A DNA stretch of 64,000 nt from Tolypeutes matacus (GCA_026826555.1 JAKSZT010054396.1:19676233-19740232); one strand, 5' to 3'; counted from the first letter of the stretch, positions 1 through 12,584 are shown. Program-made: numbers and translations. The notes: generated from the letters alone by a model not told the origin.

Positions 1-235
1 TAATTTCAGATCCTCCTCTCCCAGATATCCCTCTTTCTTTCACATTTCCCTTGCTCCTAATTCCCCACACCTGCTCTCTTTCTCTTCTCTCTGAAATCGA
101 CTCCTTTCTCTTGTTTTCTCCTTTCCTCATCCATTTTGCCTTCCTGTGAGTGGTATGGGGAGGGGTAGGGAAGGACTCAGGCTAGGATCAGGGCCACAGA
201 ATACAAAAGAACAAAAGAATTTATATTCTCTAATT
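1..235. other. Pyrimidine-rich unique sequence
   Basis: Rich in C and T on the + strand over the first 130 bases. I see no repeat family, exon or open frame that stands out. Confidence 0.4.
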
Positions 236-660
236 GGTTCAACAAATATGGATTGAGCACCTACTGTTCCAGTGCCAGGATTTGGTAAACTTCCCCTCTT
301 CCAGAGTTGCAGGGGCAAACCTGGACATGAACAGACAAGTGCAGCGCTCCCTGCCCAGTGCTCCGGCACAGGAGGCAGATGTGTGGTGGGAGCACCTAGG
401 AAGGTGAAGATTGGGAAGAAAGGGTTCACCAGCTTAGAGAGACAGCGTGTATAGAAGCTCCAAGGAGAAAGAAATGAGAGACCATCAGGATGGTGGAACA
501 GAAAACGCAAGGGAGAGGGTATCTAGAGATGAGGTGGAGAACAGGCAGAGGGGTGCGGCCTGAAGGCTTCGCCTGGCTTAAGGAGGAGTTTAGACTTGAC
601 TCGAAGAGCCAGAGGAAGCAATGGAGGTGAACAGGGGGACAACAGCGATCAGTCTTGTGA
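236..660 (-). repeat. L2 LINE 3' fragment, antisense
   Basis: The + strand starts with 'ggattgagcacctactgttcc' like wording (idealised form: gagcacctactgtgccagg), the reverse complement of the L2 3' end. It continues with a 'ccctgcccagtgctc' block and ends near 'aggagtttagacttgactc', which fits the older interior of L2 read antisense. Divergence is high, so boundaries are approximate. No coding capacity remains. Confidence 0.55.
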
Positions 661-1795
661 TAGGGGCACCTTGCACAGGCTGCAGGATGGGCGGCTGAAT
701 CTGCTTCTCTTTGCTCTGAGCCTACCGTTTCATAGTCATAGCTGGGCTCTCAGAGTTGCCAAGACCTTGGCTTTGAAAGCAAGCCACACTGCTAGAGTTA
801 ACTGCTTTCAGTGGTCCCAGAGAATTGAGATCAAAAGAGGTCTGTGTTGGTCAGGCGCTGTTTTAAGGACCCTGCCGAGGGTTTAAACTGACTAGTTTTG
901 AAATGTAAGACAAACCATAATCACCAGGCAGTGTTCCTTTGTTTTGCCAGAGAGAGACATTTATAGGTATTAAACTTGATCCAGAAGGCCTCTAATACAG
1001 TTCCTTAAATGCAATAATAACACAGAATTATTAGGGGGCTCTATTATTATTATTCCAAGTAATGCCATAATTTTGTGCCCGTGGAGGACATCCAAAGTGC
1101 TGAGAGAAATGGGCATTGGTTAATTAAGCCTCACCACTCCTTCGCGAATTAGGCGGAATATCATTAGACACATTTTTATAGAGGAATAAACTGAAATGCT
1201 CTTGGGTTAGTTAACTTCCTTAAGATCCAACCGTGGGAAGAGAAACTGGGAGTTTTTACTTTTAATCGGCTGCTTGGTCCCGCTCATGAATGTGGGTGCA
1301 CATATCCCCAAATGCCCAAGCAAAGAATATACCTTCAGAACAGGGGAGACCTCAGAGACCTGGGTCTCTCCCTCCCTACCCAGTGGATAAGAACTTGGAG
1401 GAGGAGGAGAAGCACCCAGAACCAATCCTAATAAATGTGCTTCCTCGCCGTCCACACTCACCCCGGCCTTGGTGCACGGAGAGAAGCTGATTCATAGTGA
1501 TGTCAAAGACAGCCCTTTCGAGGAAAATCACCACACCAGTCAAAAATGGCAAACAAAGCCAACTTGGGGCTGGCGGTGGGGAGAACAGAGGCGTCACTGC
1601 TGTCAGGGGCTTTATGTTCTGATGGTAGAAGTATGAACGCCTGAAAGTTTGAAGCATCTGCTGGGGCCGACCCTTTCTCCCCCTCTACATATTTTCTTTA
1701 GCTCTGGTCTCCTGCCTCCAAAATCCTGGGACCCAAGCTTAGGAAAAGCAGCTTTGGGATGACATTTGGCATCTTAGGGAGCCGTGTCCTGTCTT
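661..1795. other. Unique sequence, nothing recognised
   Basis: About 1.1 kb with mixed base composition. Short open frames on both strands (for example 1376-1657, -) match no family I know and have no supporting context. No splice-site arrangement convinces me. Confidence 0.4.
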
Positions 1796-2215
1796 CCAGA
1801 TCTTTCATTCATTTATTTTTTCATTCCATAATCTTTAACTCAGGTCAGGACCTGCACAGGACCCTGGACATACAGAGCAGAATAAGACTTGATTCCTACT
1901 CTCAGGAAGCTCAGAAACGGGGAGGAGAAAAAGGAACAACACACGCCCTCCTACTCCCTGTCCACCACGAGCAAAACAAACAAAAACAAAAAACCTTAAC
2001 ATGTATGTGCCTAGTGCTCCAGGACGAAAAGCACACGCTGGGTGCCATGGAGGACTGTTTGACTAATTCTACCCAGGGAGTCAGAGAAGGCTTTAAAGAG
2101 GGAGCGGCAAGGAGCCGGGTTTGGGATGATGAGAGTGTTGGGTTAAGAACTAAGACAAAGTCCTTCTGAGCAAAAGGAACAGCCTGGGGAAGGACGTGGA
2201 GACAGAATGCTGTGT
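1796..2215 (-). repeat. L2 LINE 3' fragment, antisense
   Basis: Begins with 'ttcattcatttatttttt' followed by 'caggaccctggacataca' and 'gattcctactctcaggaagctc', the antisense order of the L2 3' end. A later stretch (2160-2210) resembles the antisense 'gcaaaggccctgaggc' region. The open frame at 1759-2169 (+) lies across this repeat and is not a gene. Confidence 0.55.
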
Positions 2216-2484
2216 GAGGTTTGGGGCCATTTAAAAACTTACATTTTTATTGTGCAAAATCATCCCTTTGGACCAGAAGAGCCAAATTGGTGCCTAATTA
2301 TATATTCTCTCATAATCTTCATAGATTGCTTTAAAAAATGTAGTAGGCCTCTTTAATCAAATAGATTATAAGTTATTTACGTTATAAGACCTTGTTTTCC
2401 CCCACAGCACAGAACTGAGCAGTACAAGTGAGTATCCAGCATTTATCTAATAGACATAAAGGAAAAGGAAAAATTGGAAGCAAG

Positions 2485-2700
2485 TTAGAAGACCTAGGCT
2501 TGAGGGACACCTCTGTATCCAGCTCACTGAGTGGTCTTCACTGTGATGTTTAAAGTCTCTGAGCATGATTTTCTCGTATGGAAAATTTTAATAATCCTGC
2601 TACTTACCTCCCAGGGTTATTTCAGTGATAAAATAAGACAATATAGGTGAAAATACTTCATCAATAATAATGTGCAGTCAAAATAGTGTTGTTATTAGGT
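2485..2700 (+). repeat. MIR SINE fragment
   Basis: Sense MIR order is visible: a degraded 'agctcactgagtggtcttcactgtg' like core, then 'aagtctctgagcatgattttc', a 'tacctcccagggttatttc' segment and a 'gataaaataagaca' tail. tRNA-derived ancient mammalian SINE, immobile. Confidence 0.6.
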
Positions 2701-3855
2701 CCAACCGAATAAATAATTAAGGTAAAGATATAATATTCTGGAGCATTTTCTTCCTTTCTCTTCCTCAACTATCACCAATTGGAATCTCTAAGTTCAGCCG
2801 CAGGGCATGCTGGGATTTCAGTGGCAGGCTGATGGGAAGCCAGGCAAAGAATACAGTTGAGTGGGCCTCATTTTGAATACCAGGTTTCAGTTACCAGACA
2901 GATTCCAGACCCCACTCAGCACTGGGGATGGCGCTTCTAACACTTTGCCCAGCTCCTAACACATGCCATGAAGACTAGGAGGGCCAGACACACAGGTTTC
3001 AAACCTTCTCCACTGATAGGTTCCACAGGATTCGAGCCGAGACTGACGGGCCCACCGTGCACAGCAGGGGTGCTCAGTGTCGAGAGAGAAAGGTGTTTCC
3101 TGAAGAAAGCAGCCGGCAATCCAGATAGGTCTCCACACACAAGAGGGGGTGGCCCGCATGGTGATCTGTAGTCACCCCTTGCTTGCCCTCCCTGGACTCA
3201 AGAGCAGGTGACATTCCCATCTCCTCATAGTTAGGTTGGGGTCATGCGACTGAGTATTGACAAACGGCAATGTAGGTGGAAGTGCTACAAGTCCTAGTAC
3301 AAGGCATTCGAGAACTGATGTGCCTCTTCCGTCTCTCCTGCCTGTGGGACCTTGGAAGCCATGTGTTCCAGATGGCATGGATACAAGATGGAGGAAGGCT
3401 ACTGATCTGTGTTAGGCTTTGTGGAATCAGGAAATAAAATTTTTCTCTTAAGCTTCGAGATTAGGGACTTACTTGTTACCACAGAGCCCAGCCTCTTCTG
3501 GCAAATACAGTGGCACTGCCTCATTTATGCCACAGTAGTTAAGAATCTAGCAGTATCCTTTTAAAATACAGTAGGACATGCCCCTTCTAGATTATATTCA
3601 TCCATCCAGTGTGCAGATTCCAGCAATCACAATGCAGTGGGGCTCTCTGACTTAAGACCTCCTTCATCATGACACTGTTTCTACTCTAATCCTCTACATG
3701 CTGAATTTACAGTTTAACTCTCAGATGACACTATTATTTCTCTTATACCACTTTGGGATGAGGAGGTATCTCATTGGCTCTCAAACCTGCACCTACACTG
3801 AAGGCATGTTAGTTCATTTTATTCCTAAATCAAATAAAAATATGGACAATAAGGG
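2701..3855. other. Unique sequence, nothing recognised
   Basis: No repeat family or exon that I can defend. Overlapping short frames near 2937-3171 lie on both strands, which is typical of a locally GC-richer block rather than a gene. Confidence 0.4.
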
Positions 3856-3859
3856 ATTG

Positions 3860-4095
3860 TGTTAGCTAACCTCTATGGAGCTCTTTCTATGCATCAGTCA
3901 CTGGTAAAAGTACTTTATCTATATTATTTCCTTTAATAGACTAAGTACGATTATTGTTTCCATTTTATAGATGGGGAATCTAAGACACAGAGAGGTTAAG
4001 CAATTTCCATAAGGCCAAACATTGGGAAGCCAGGACTCAAATCTAGGCAGGGTGAGCCCAGAGGCCATGCTTACAAACATTCCGTGCTTTACCAT
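3860..4095 (-). repeat. MIR SINE, antisense
   Basis: Shows 'tatgcatcagtcactggt', 'attttatagatggggaatct', 'agacacagagaggttaagca' and 'ccaggactcaaatctaggc', the antisense MIR order from 3' tail to tRNA-like head. One of the better-preserved MIR copies here. Confidence 0.75.
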
Positions 4096-4099
4096 GACG

Positions 4100-5335
4100 T
4101 GCACAATTCTTAAAAACTAATGAATGATAACACTTGATTAAGTTTTAGAGGTTTTAAATAATTAGGGAAATTTTCCCTTTTATTAAAATAATGAGAGTGC
4201 CAAATTTCATTAATATAAACTGAGGTAGAAAATTATTAGCTGCCCAAAAGACCAAATGAAATTGAGAAACTTTGGTCCTTGGCTGGCTTTGCACATTGCT
4301 TATCCTGGATTAATGATCAAATAGATATTTGAAAGACTCAGATTATAAATCCACTGTACAGGATCAGGCCTACAGGTATCTACTAGACAGAAATGAGCAT
4401 TGAGATATGGGCAAAATAAGTGACATAACGATACTGTCAGTGTTCCAGTGGATTAAATTTTTCAGTCCGTGTTATTATATTATTGGTCAAGAATGTGTTT
4501 GATTATTTCCCTGTATTAAAATAAGAACGAGGGAATTTAGAATGGTTAGAGTTAGCAGATTAAACACACATTTAATTCTGTTCTCTCCTTAAAAATCCTC
4601 TAAAATGATTTGTAAAGAGTTTTTTTCCCCCAAGGAATAACTCGTAAGGCCAACAAGAAAAGGAGAGAATATATCAGGAAAAACATTTTGGAAGCCAAAC
4701 AGGAGATAGAATAGAGATGACCGACTTATGAGACCTGAGGAAGCTGAACCCAAGCCAACAGTGGGGGAAACTTAGAAATAATATAACCCACTGCTACAGA
4801 GGTTCCAGAATTGATGGTGCCATTTCCTCTGAAAGTGGGGTAGAAGGTAGGCTTAAAATAGAATATAGATTAATAGTCTTTTTAAGTAGCATTTCGATCC
4901 TAGATAACCCCTGGGAAATTTCCCCACCCTCCCCTGAACTGGTGTTTTATTCTTTCGATAATATGAAACTGAGGGTCTCTGGAACTGGGGACTACCATGG
5001 TGAACAGGGGTTAAGAGTAAGTTCATATACTGCTTAATTTGAGTCTCTGCTTTCTCCCCACACGGCAGCCAGATATATACCTCTGAGCCAGAGTTGTAGT
5101 CTTCTCTGCAGTATCTGACCAGTCTAAAAGGAAAAAAAGAAGACAGTGGCATTGGAATTCCCCAAGGAAATTACTCTATGACCCAACAAATTATTCTAAG
5201 AGTGAATGAACCCCTCTCAAGTGCCACAAATCATAATCAGCTTTTTAATGCCCCACGCTTAATTATAAGCAGGTAAATAAGAATTACCAGGCATTTGGGG
5301 AAAGCATCTCATGTGAAAGACAGATTATTTTTAAA
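4100..5335. other. AT-rich unique sequence, nothing recognised
   Basis: AT-rich with many short A and T runs. I recognise no gene or repeat. The 99-codon frame at 4853-5152 (-) resembles no family known to me. Confidence 0.4.
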
Positions 5336-5339
5336 GTAC

Positions 5340-6790
5340 CAAATTAGAGGAAACAGTGACTATGAAGGGAGAAGAAACCTTTGAGGGGATAAATCCTGTG
5401 TTTCACATTCTCAGAAAGAAAAGTAGAGATAGTACATCCATGGAAGAAGAACAGAATGTTCTAAACAAGGAACATTCAAAACCAAGAATGAGCTGAAACT
5501 AATTAAAAATATAACAGCAGAAATGAAAAACGAGAGACAGAGAGAGACAGAGAGAGAGAGAGAAAGGGAATAGAAAGGATAAAATCATTCAAAAGATAAT
5601 TCAGGAATATTTCTCAAAAACTGAAGGTCCTGAGTTTCTGTTGAATCTATCAAATGCCCAACACAGTGGATGAAATTAGATCCACACAAAGTCAGAAGCA
5701 CAAAATTTCAGAACACTGAAGACCCTGGTTTACAAAGAGAAATAACAGGCTTCATATAAAGGATCAAGAATTAGTAATACTGGAAACTAGAACATGAAGG
5801 AGCAAGGTTTTCACATTTCTAAGAGAAAATTATTTCCAATGTAGAGTTCTGTGTTTAACCAAAACTATCAATTAAGTGTGGGGTTAGGATAAAAACATTT
5901 TCAGATATGTGTGATTTCCAAAATATTATCTTACATACACTCTTTCTCAGGAGGCTACTGGAGTACGCCCCATTAAATGAGGGCATAAACCAAGAAAAAC
6001 ACTGGGCTCTAAGGAACAAGGAAACTAAACAAATAGGGAATGAAGGGAGTCCCCAGGATTGTGAGAAAGGGAAATCACAAGACAACAGCTATGGGCAGAG
6101 AAAAACCAGTCCAGACAGAGCAGGTCAGAAGGCTTCTGAGAAAATTGCCTTGAGAAGGTGAAATTGATATAATACCTAAAGTGTTTGAATGTATTGCGTC
6201 TTAAAGCCCTAGGAATTGTTGGGGGTTGAATAAGTAATAAGTAGATGGAAAATTAATTACATAAAAAAGGTAATTGCTAACTCTAGGAAAAAACAAACTC
6301 TTGTACAGAAAAGGAAGATTATTCATCGTATACAACATGACCCGTGATGAATGGCATTGACATTGTCATAAAATTAAAAAGCCCAGAATGTGGATCCATT
6401 CAAAATTGTGATAAGAGCTACATTGAGAAGATGGGGAACAGGAAATGAGCATGTGTGTGGTGGGGGTAGGGAGCTCACGAAAGAAAGCAAAAACCTCATC
6501 TTCCGTAGTAGAAGGTCAGTAGATAAAGCCTAAAACCAGAAAGTTAAGAGGCAGTTACATAAACATGTTATTTAGAGATATGACGGTAAATTTCAAAAGA
6601 TTCAGCTAAAGGAGTTGAAAGTGGTTGCCCTTGGGGCATGAGAAATGGAGGGAGAGGCCTATTGGGTTTTCTACAAAGCTTTGTAGAATTATTTTTCTCT
6701 TTAAATACTTTTTTTTAATTATTATTTTAAGGCATATAATTTTAAACAAATACTTTTAAATAAATAAAGACAGAATAGGGATTCACTGTG
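5340..6790 (+). repeat. Old L1 (L1M class) 3' part
   Basis: Long collinear match to my memory of an old L1 3' region: 'cccaacacagtggatgaaa', 'gtttaaccaaaactatcaa', 'aggataaaaacattttcaga', 'ctctttctcaggaggctact', 'aaaccagtccagacagagca', 'tcataaaattaaaaagccc', 'cattcaaaattgtgataaga' and 'ggtcagtagataaagcctaa'. It ends in an A/T-rich tail near 6700-6780. The frame at 5907-6161 is part of this element. A purine microsatellite lies inside at 5533-5572. No ORF2 catalytic motif remains. Confidence 0.75.
5533..5572. repeat. GAGACA/GA microsatellite
   Basis: Uninterrupted purine-rich run of GAGACA and GA units inside the L1 fragment. Confidence 0.9.
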
Positions 6791-6894
6791 GACATTTCCA
6801 CCAATTGCTCCAGTTCATGCCACTGTTACCATGCCGTTTACCAAGCCAAATGTGATTCTGCTTGATCATTCCAGGAAAGCATGGAATTATTTAG

Positions 6895-7040
6895 AGAATT
6901 TAGAGCAGAAGTGGCCCTTTGTATAGACAAGAACCTCACCACAAAGAAGTTAAGTCATTTGCCCAAGGTTCCCAGATCAGTTAGAGGCAGAATCAAAACT
7001 AAAAACCAGAGTCCCTGATACTTGGCTCGTTATTCTTACC
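6895..7040 (-). repeat. MIR SINE, antisense
   Basis: Contains 'agttaagtcatttgcccaag' followed by 'cagttagaggcagaatcaaa' and 'accagagtccctgatactt', the antisense MIR core and head. Confidence 0.65.
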
Positions 7041-7129
7041 CTGACTCCCCTTTTCTGGTTTTTGCGAGTAAGGGGAGAGGGCAGCTAGAAGGCAGGCAGG
7101 CAGGCAATGCTGAGGGTCCTAGTCCACCC

Positions 7130-7315
7130 CTGACGTGTGGGGTCCTTCACCTCACTAAGCATGTTGACTGGTTTTGAATCTGTAAACTTGGGGTAATAAT
7201 ACATGTGCTGCCTACTTTCTAGTATTATTGTGGAGATCAAAGGAGAGTATACAGATGAAAGCACTTCATGAAACTGTAAAGCCCTTACAGATCCCAGGAG
7301 TTGCTGTTATTCTCA
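7130..7315 (+). repeat. MIR SINE fragment
   Basis: Sense order: 'ccttcacctcactaagcat', 'gggtaataatacatgtgctg', 'attattgtggagatcaaagg', 'gcacttcatgaaactgtaaa'. This is the middle and 3' half of MIR. Confidence 0.6.
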
Positions 7316-7319
7316 CTAC

Positions 7320-8020
7320 CACTGCAACTCCCTGGGAGAGACGGCAGTAAAGGCCATCTGAAGGGCCCCTTAATAATACTGATGAGAGTTCTTGTGTAGT
7401 ATCCAAAGAATGGTATTCCAGAAGGCAGGGAAAGAGATACTTTAACCACTCTATTCTGGTGTGGCCCCGATTTAGTCTGTGCTGCCACTGCTTACAGGTA
7501 GATGTGTAGATACCTTCACAACGAGGTAAGGGAAGGGTCAGATGTGCAGAATGGTAGGTGCTTTTGGCTCAGGCACATCAGCCAGCTGCTAGAAGATGTT
7601 CTTTCCTCTATTTCTGTGAGTTTTTTATTTTATTTGTTTATTAACCCCTTTGCATTTTTTTCTCTGTTGAGTTCTTACTAAAAAAATCAAAAGCAGAAGA
7701 ATTAGATTCCTTCTGACCATCTAACTTTGCTGCTGAAAGGAAAAATTTCAAAGCAGCACTTCACTGCTTAAAATGCTTGTTAGAGATGTAATTGAATTGA
7801 CTGGAACACTCAAGGGGGAGGATTTACAAACAATTCCCAAGCACCAAATCTTACCCAGTCTACCCTCTACATTCCTGGGTGTTGGGGGACAAGATTGGAG
7901 GGAGAAGACTTGGCCCTCTGAAGGAAAGTTTTCTTGGACACCTAAAATTTAAACCTTTGCCACTTGTGTTGGCAACTGGGTATTGCTCAGTGGGTAGAGG
8001 AAATGCTACTGTATTGTAAA
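7320..8020. other. Unique sequence, nothing recognised
   Basis: No repeat or exon recognised. The frames at 7285-7488 and 7860-8054 (-) are short and unsupported. Confidence 0.4.
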
Positions 8021-8024
8021 ACCA

Positions 8025-8520
8025 TAAAGGGGATTTTGGAAAGCATCCAGTCATCCTCTTATTTAGTAGAATTGGAAACTGACACCAAGTAATGTGACTT
8101 GCCTCAAATCCCTCATCTGGCTAGTGACAAATCAGAATTGTAATCCAGGCCTCTTTCATATCTTTGTTAATTGTGTTTTGCTCATTTTACCAGAAGAGAA
8201 GCAGCATCCTGGGTTGTGGAAGTTTCACCAATGTAGCAGGAAAGCAGACCTACCATTAATCTTCCAACAATAATAAAATATAATAATAGCTAAAATGGAT
8301 TGAGTACTGTGTACTAAGTACATACATTGATTGATACTTGTAATCTTGCAATAACCCCATGAGTTAGCTCCCTTATTACTCCATCCCCCATAGAAAGAAA
8401 CAGAATCAGAGAGGCTAAGTAATTTTCCCAAGGTTGCATAACCCATAAACAGAAGTGCTGGCTCAAACCCAGTTCTTTCTGACTACTTACTCCTCCCCTT
8501 CTTGCTGCACTATCTCCCTA
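8025..8520 (-). repeat. Two neighbouring antisense MIR copies
   Basis: The first (about 8025-8165) is weak, with 'gaattggaaactgacaccaa' and 'gtgacttgcctcaaatccc'. The second (about 8283-8520) is clearer, with 'ataaccccatgagttagctc', 'gaggctaagtaattttccca' and 'ctggctcaaacccagttctt'. Both read from 3' tail to head on the + strand. Confidence 0.6.
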
Positions 8521-8524
8521 CATT

Positions 8525-9360
8525 TCCCAAGTTGAGTCATCAGTGCCTGTGTTTAAATAGTTTGTGGCAATAGCCCTCTTCTCTCTTTCTCTCTGCCCTT
8601 TCCTATGACTCTGAGTTCCACATCCCCATTGGATTGTTGTTTATGGTTTGAATGACACAGCTTTATTTGGGCTGTTGTCTGAGTTACTGGGTATGGTGAA
8701 GTCACCCTCTGGCAGGTGCTTCCTTGCCTGTCAGAGGAGAGTGGCGTCATGGTGAGAGGGGATGGCTGCATATGGGGGAAAAAGCAGAGAGGAACTTAGG
8801 ACAACTTGGGCTGCATGTTGGGGAAGTGACTGGTGGAAGCAGTGATTCATCACGCTGGATGTGCTCAGAGCTGGAGCCACAGGATTCTCACAATTTTCAC
8901 GCCCTGAACAACACTGATACATTTAAAAACTGTAGCTGGGAAGTCATGTTTCCTTGATTTATTTGGGAAATAAAGAATTTTTAAAGCTACAGGTAGAAAA
9001 GGGCCAATAAGTACATTAAAAAACAAATTTGGATCTTAGGTTTCCAGTTTCTTCTCTTGAAAGGGAGAACCTATTTTAATTTAAGAACTGTGATCACAAG
9101 CTTATAAAGACATATTAACTGAACCAGGATCTCTGAATTTACACTTCAAATATATAAATCCTGGCTAAAATGCAGTGAGACTAATTTTTGTATGTGCCTC
9201 TTAAAATCAGTCATTTAACCTCACAAATATGTAATTTTATAGTCATACCTCTCATTTGTGGAAATTCAAAAATGTTTGTAGTCCCTCTTGGCTACCAGTG
9301 ATTGTAATCACCAGTGGAGCTTAAGCAATCAAACTTAGCCACATCTTGAATGACCCTGAT
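8525..9360. other. Unique sequence, nothing recognised
   Basis: Overlapping short frames on both strands at 8553-8957 reflect a locally GC-richer block. I see no domain or splice structure. Confidence 0.4.
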
Positions 9361-9374
9361 TCATGAACTTGCTC

Positions 9375-9635
9375 ACGTCAGCATTATGGAATTAGCACTA
9401 GTTTGGTAGTCAGATGACCCTGGTTTCAAATTCAGACTCTACCCTTCACTGTGTGTGCTTGAGAAAGTTACCTCTCTGAGCCTCAGTTCCCTCATCTGTC
9501 AAATGGAAGGAAATAATATGGACATCAACAGGTTGTTTAGAGCTTTAAACAAAATAGTTTCGTTTAAAAATCATGGCATAATACCTAACACAGGGCAAAT
9601 ATACCTTGAATGTTAGATAATATTAACGCCAGTTC
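9375..9635 (+). repeat. MIR SINE
   Basis: Sense order with 'agtttggtagtcagatgacc' (head), 'ttcaaattcagactctaccc' (B-box region), 'ttacctctctgagcctcagt' and 'ccctcatctgtcaaatggaa' (core). A near full-length copy. Confidence 0.75.
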
Positions 9636-9884
9636 CAGGGAGACTTTTGTCTATTCCTGAGAGTTGTAGAAGAAAGAAACGGTGAAACACAGACAGGGAG
9701 AAAAATAGGAAAAAAAAAAAGAGTAGAGGAAGACCAAATACGGGCTTCTCTATACAGATTTATGAATACTAATTCTCCGTATTGTGGGTTAGAAACTTAC
9801 TATCTTTCTGAGGTAACTGGGGAAAACAGTTATGTGTTGGGGGGTTGTAGATAGAAATAAACAACTGGCCCGCTCCTCTTGACG

Positions 9885-10045
9885 TAGAGTCATAGAAGGA
9901 AAGATGATCCTGGAGACCTTTTTATCTTACTGCTGGGGAAACTGAGGCTCAGCAAGATGATGTGACTCGACTAAGGCAGCACATAATGAGTAGCAAAGCC
10001 AGGGCTCTAACTCGGGTCAGCCACTCTGGCGTTCTCTCCAATGCG
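9885..10045 (-). repeat. MIR SINE, antisense
   Basis: Shows 'ctggggaaactgaggctcag', 'gcagcacataatgagtagca' and 'ccagggctctaactcgg' in antisense MIR order. Confidence 0.7.
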
Positions 10046-10049
10046 AGAT

Positions 10050-11195
10050 GCCGCCTCGTGGGCTTCCTTCCCTCCCTCTCACCCCCGGTGCTGCTACTCG
10101 TCTTTTCTTAGAGCAACAGAAGCCGACACACATGTGCCTCCATGTCCCTCCTCATTAAGCTGGAATCGTGGAGCATTTGCTAATCAGTTGTGTCCTTGAA
10201 CAGTGAACACTAAGAGACTGGACAAGTAGACTAGAGAGGACTGCCAGGCCCCAGCTTTCCACCGATTTCTCCCTCTTTCTGTGAGAGTGAAAAATTGCCC
10301 GGGCTCTTCCCTGCCCTGGGCTTTGCACAGCTGGACTTAAGGGGCTGCTGCTTGGGATGTGCAGGCGAGAGGGAATGTTTCAGCCAATCTGAGTTCTAAT
10401 TTGAGGCATAAATTAATGTACACCTGAACAGGTGACATTATCCAAATGATAAATTACTATAGGTACAGGCCATTGTGTTCATAAGGGTGATTTATGGCCC
10501 AGGTTTGGAAACGAACAGAGAAAGAAATATTTAAATGTAGCCATTTAAAAACCAAGCTGTTAGGTTCAGAGCTGTCTTTAAAAAATTGAGGCATCCTTCC
10601 TCTGTCAGAGTCATCCATATTAATCAAAATAATGACATGGCTTTTTTATTTTTGTAAAAGCCAGGGGATAAAAGCGTTTATATATTTAATAGGACATGTA
10701 AGGCTTTTCCTACCTATTTTATTTTTTTCCAGAACAAAGACCCAGAATGAAACCTCTAGGAATCCGTACCTACTATCTTTACTTGGGCCTTCTCTCATCA
10801 TCGTGTCTTCTGAGGCTAAGCAGAAAATGAAAAACTTAATTGATTTCCTGCCTTATTGAATCTGGGAAAAGATTTTCATCTCTGTAGACAAAGAAATTGT
10901 CTGAAAAAGACAAAGATGGTTTGTCAACAACGGGTGAATATCATTTCAAAAGTAAAGGGAGTGGAAAAAATAAGCCACCATACCACACTGCCTTGACTGG
11001 ACATGGTTTTTCCTTCTAAACATAGAATCCAGGTACTTGAGGTTTTTGTCATTTACTAAGTTCTTACAGGGGGAAAAGAGATCTGGGCCCCAGGAAATAT
11101 TTAGTAGAATTCCCACCCAGGCAGAGTCACAAAGAACGAACAAAATTAGCCCCTTTAAAGAGCCAAGAGTTCTCTGTAAAGCTAGAAAGAATGAT
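10050..11195. other. Unique sequence; possible conserved non-coding block
   Basis: No repeat family recognised. The stretch 10330-10560 is repeat-free, mixed in composition and holds a palindromic pair of E-boxes at 10421-10434. That could fit a regulatory element, but I have no conservation data. Confidence 0.3.
10421..10434. promoter_or_regulatory. Palindromic E-box pair
   Basis: The 14-base sequence cacctgaacaggtg holds CACCTG and its reverse complement CAGGTG separated by two bases. CACCTG is bound by ZEB/Snail zinc fingers and some bHLH factors (established for the motif). Whether this copy is used is unknown. Confidence 0.3.
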
Positions 11196-11199
11196 AAAA

Positions 11200-11390
11200 T
11201 GCTAATGATCACCATTTGTATTATGTGCCCCAGGTCATTTGATCTTCACAAAAACCCTATGTGTTGAGAATCAGTATCCACATTTCAGATAAGGAACCTG
11301 TAGCCAGAGGAACTATAGTTGGCCCAGGATCACTGGTCCTTGCAGGGCCCAGATCCAGAATCAGGTCTGTCTGACTCAAGCACTGGAGCT
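11200..11390 (-). repeat. MIR SINE, antisense
   Basis: Shows 'atttgatcttcacaaaaacc', 'cagataaggaacctgtagcc', 'ccagatccagaatcaggtct' in antisense MIR order. Confidence 0.65.
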
Positions 11391-11479
11391 CTTTCAGATT
11401 CTCTCTACTAAGGTGGGCGCTCGCGCTGACGGACTCCCACCCCACCCCTCTCCCACCAGGCAGCGCTAATTCCATCTGG

Positions 11480-12270
11480 TTCTCAGGCCAGCTCAGTCAC
11501 TGCTTAGCAGTAGACCTGAAACCAGCCACGGCACCTCTTAGCCTCTCATTTCCACACCCATAACACCAGGAATTCCTTTCCTACCTCGCTAGCATGGTTG
11601 CTATATCAAATAAAATGGGACAAAATACATGTGAAAACTGCGTTTTACACTGAGATACACTATCATCATCCTCATCCTCAGCATTGCTTTTTACCAGAAG
11701 TCGAGACGTTGAAAGGAGTGCCTCACATTGGCACGCTTGTTATTTCATTAGGAAACTCCCGTAAACTTAAAAGCCCATGAATGATCATGAAACTCATCTG
11801 AAATGATGAATTTTCTTTGCAGGGGTCTGCTCACAAATTCCACACTGTGGTGAACCGCGCCTCTCCTGGGCTTTTGGGAGGCCGAGTCAGGGGCATTTGA
11901 GGCCAGAGAACTTCATGTCTTTATAAGAGTATGCATTAAAGTCATCTGTAAAATGAAGAGTCATTCCAAATAGCCCTTATGTTTTTCATTTTTTCATTTT
12001 GGCACGGGGACACGGGGCAATTTTCCAGAATGTTTTAAATAGGAAAAAGTGGTCATTCTCAAGACAGCCATTCTGTATCCCTGAGCCTCTGGGTCATATT
12101 CACATTCAGAAATATCAAAGCCACTAAAGTTTGTGTTTCTTTAAATGAGCTCTTTCTTTTATTAAAACAAATGAAGGCAGCGTTCATTCCTTACATAATA
12201 TTCTTACCTCTGAGCCCTGTGGGCAGGGAGGGTTTGGAATCCTGAAATTAAGCTGCTGGAACCCTCTGGA
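11480..12270. other. Mostly unique sequence
   Basis: A weak sense MIR trace may lie at 11485-11630 ('cctcttagcctctcatttcc'). The rest, including the AT-rich 11930-12180, shows nothing I recognise. Confidence 0.35.
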
Positions 12271-12280
12271 GAAGGGAAGA

Positions 12281-12323
12281 AGAGGAGGACGAGGACGAGG
12301 ACGAGGAAGAGGACGCCGCCGCC
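12281..12323. repeat. GAGGAC-type simple repeat
   Basis: Tandem GAGGAC-like units ending in a GCC run. One frame would read alternating Glu and Asp then Ala, but it is not part of any longer open frame. Confidence 0.85.
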
Positions 12324-12584
12324 ACTATTTAGAAGAATGCTTCCTGCAGCTCTTACTTGAGGCTTTCCTCCCTCATCCCCTGGGTGTTTCACCAGTTCTC
12401 TCTAGCGACGGCTATGTGATAACAGTTTCTTAGGGTCTGTGCCAGGGAAGGGCTGTTCCTAAGCCTTGGCAGTAGCCTGCCATTCTTTTTTGTGGTCTGC
12501 CCTTGGTAATAAATCTTTACATTTTATGTGTCACATTCATGGTTTAAAAGCCCCTTCACTTCTAGTTTTTTAGTGGTTCACGTT

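Noticed and set aside
12281..12323. Acidic Glu/Asp coding repeat
   Set aside because: It is a simple GAGGAC repeat that meets a stop just after in that frame.
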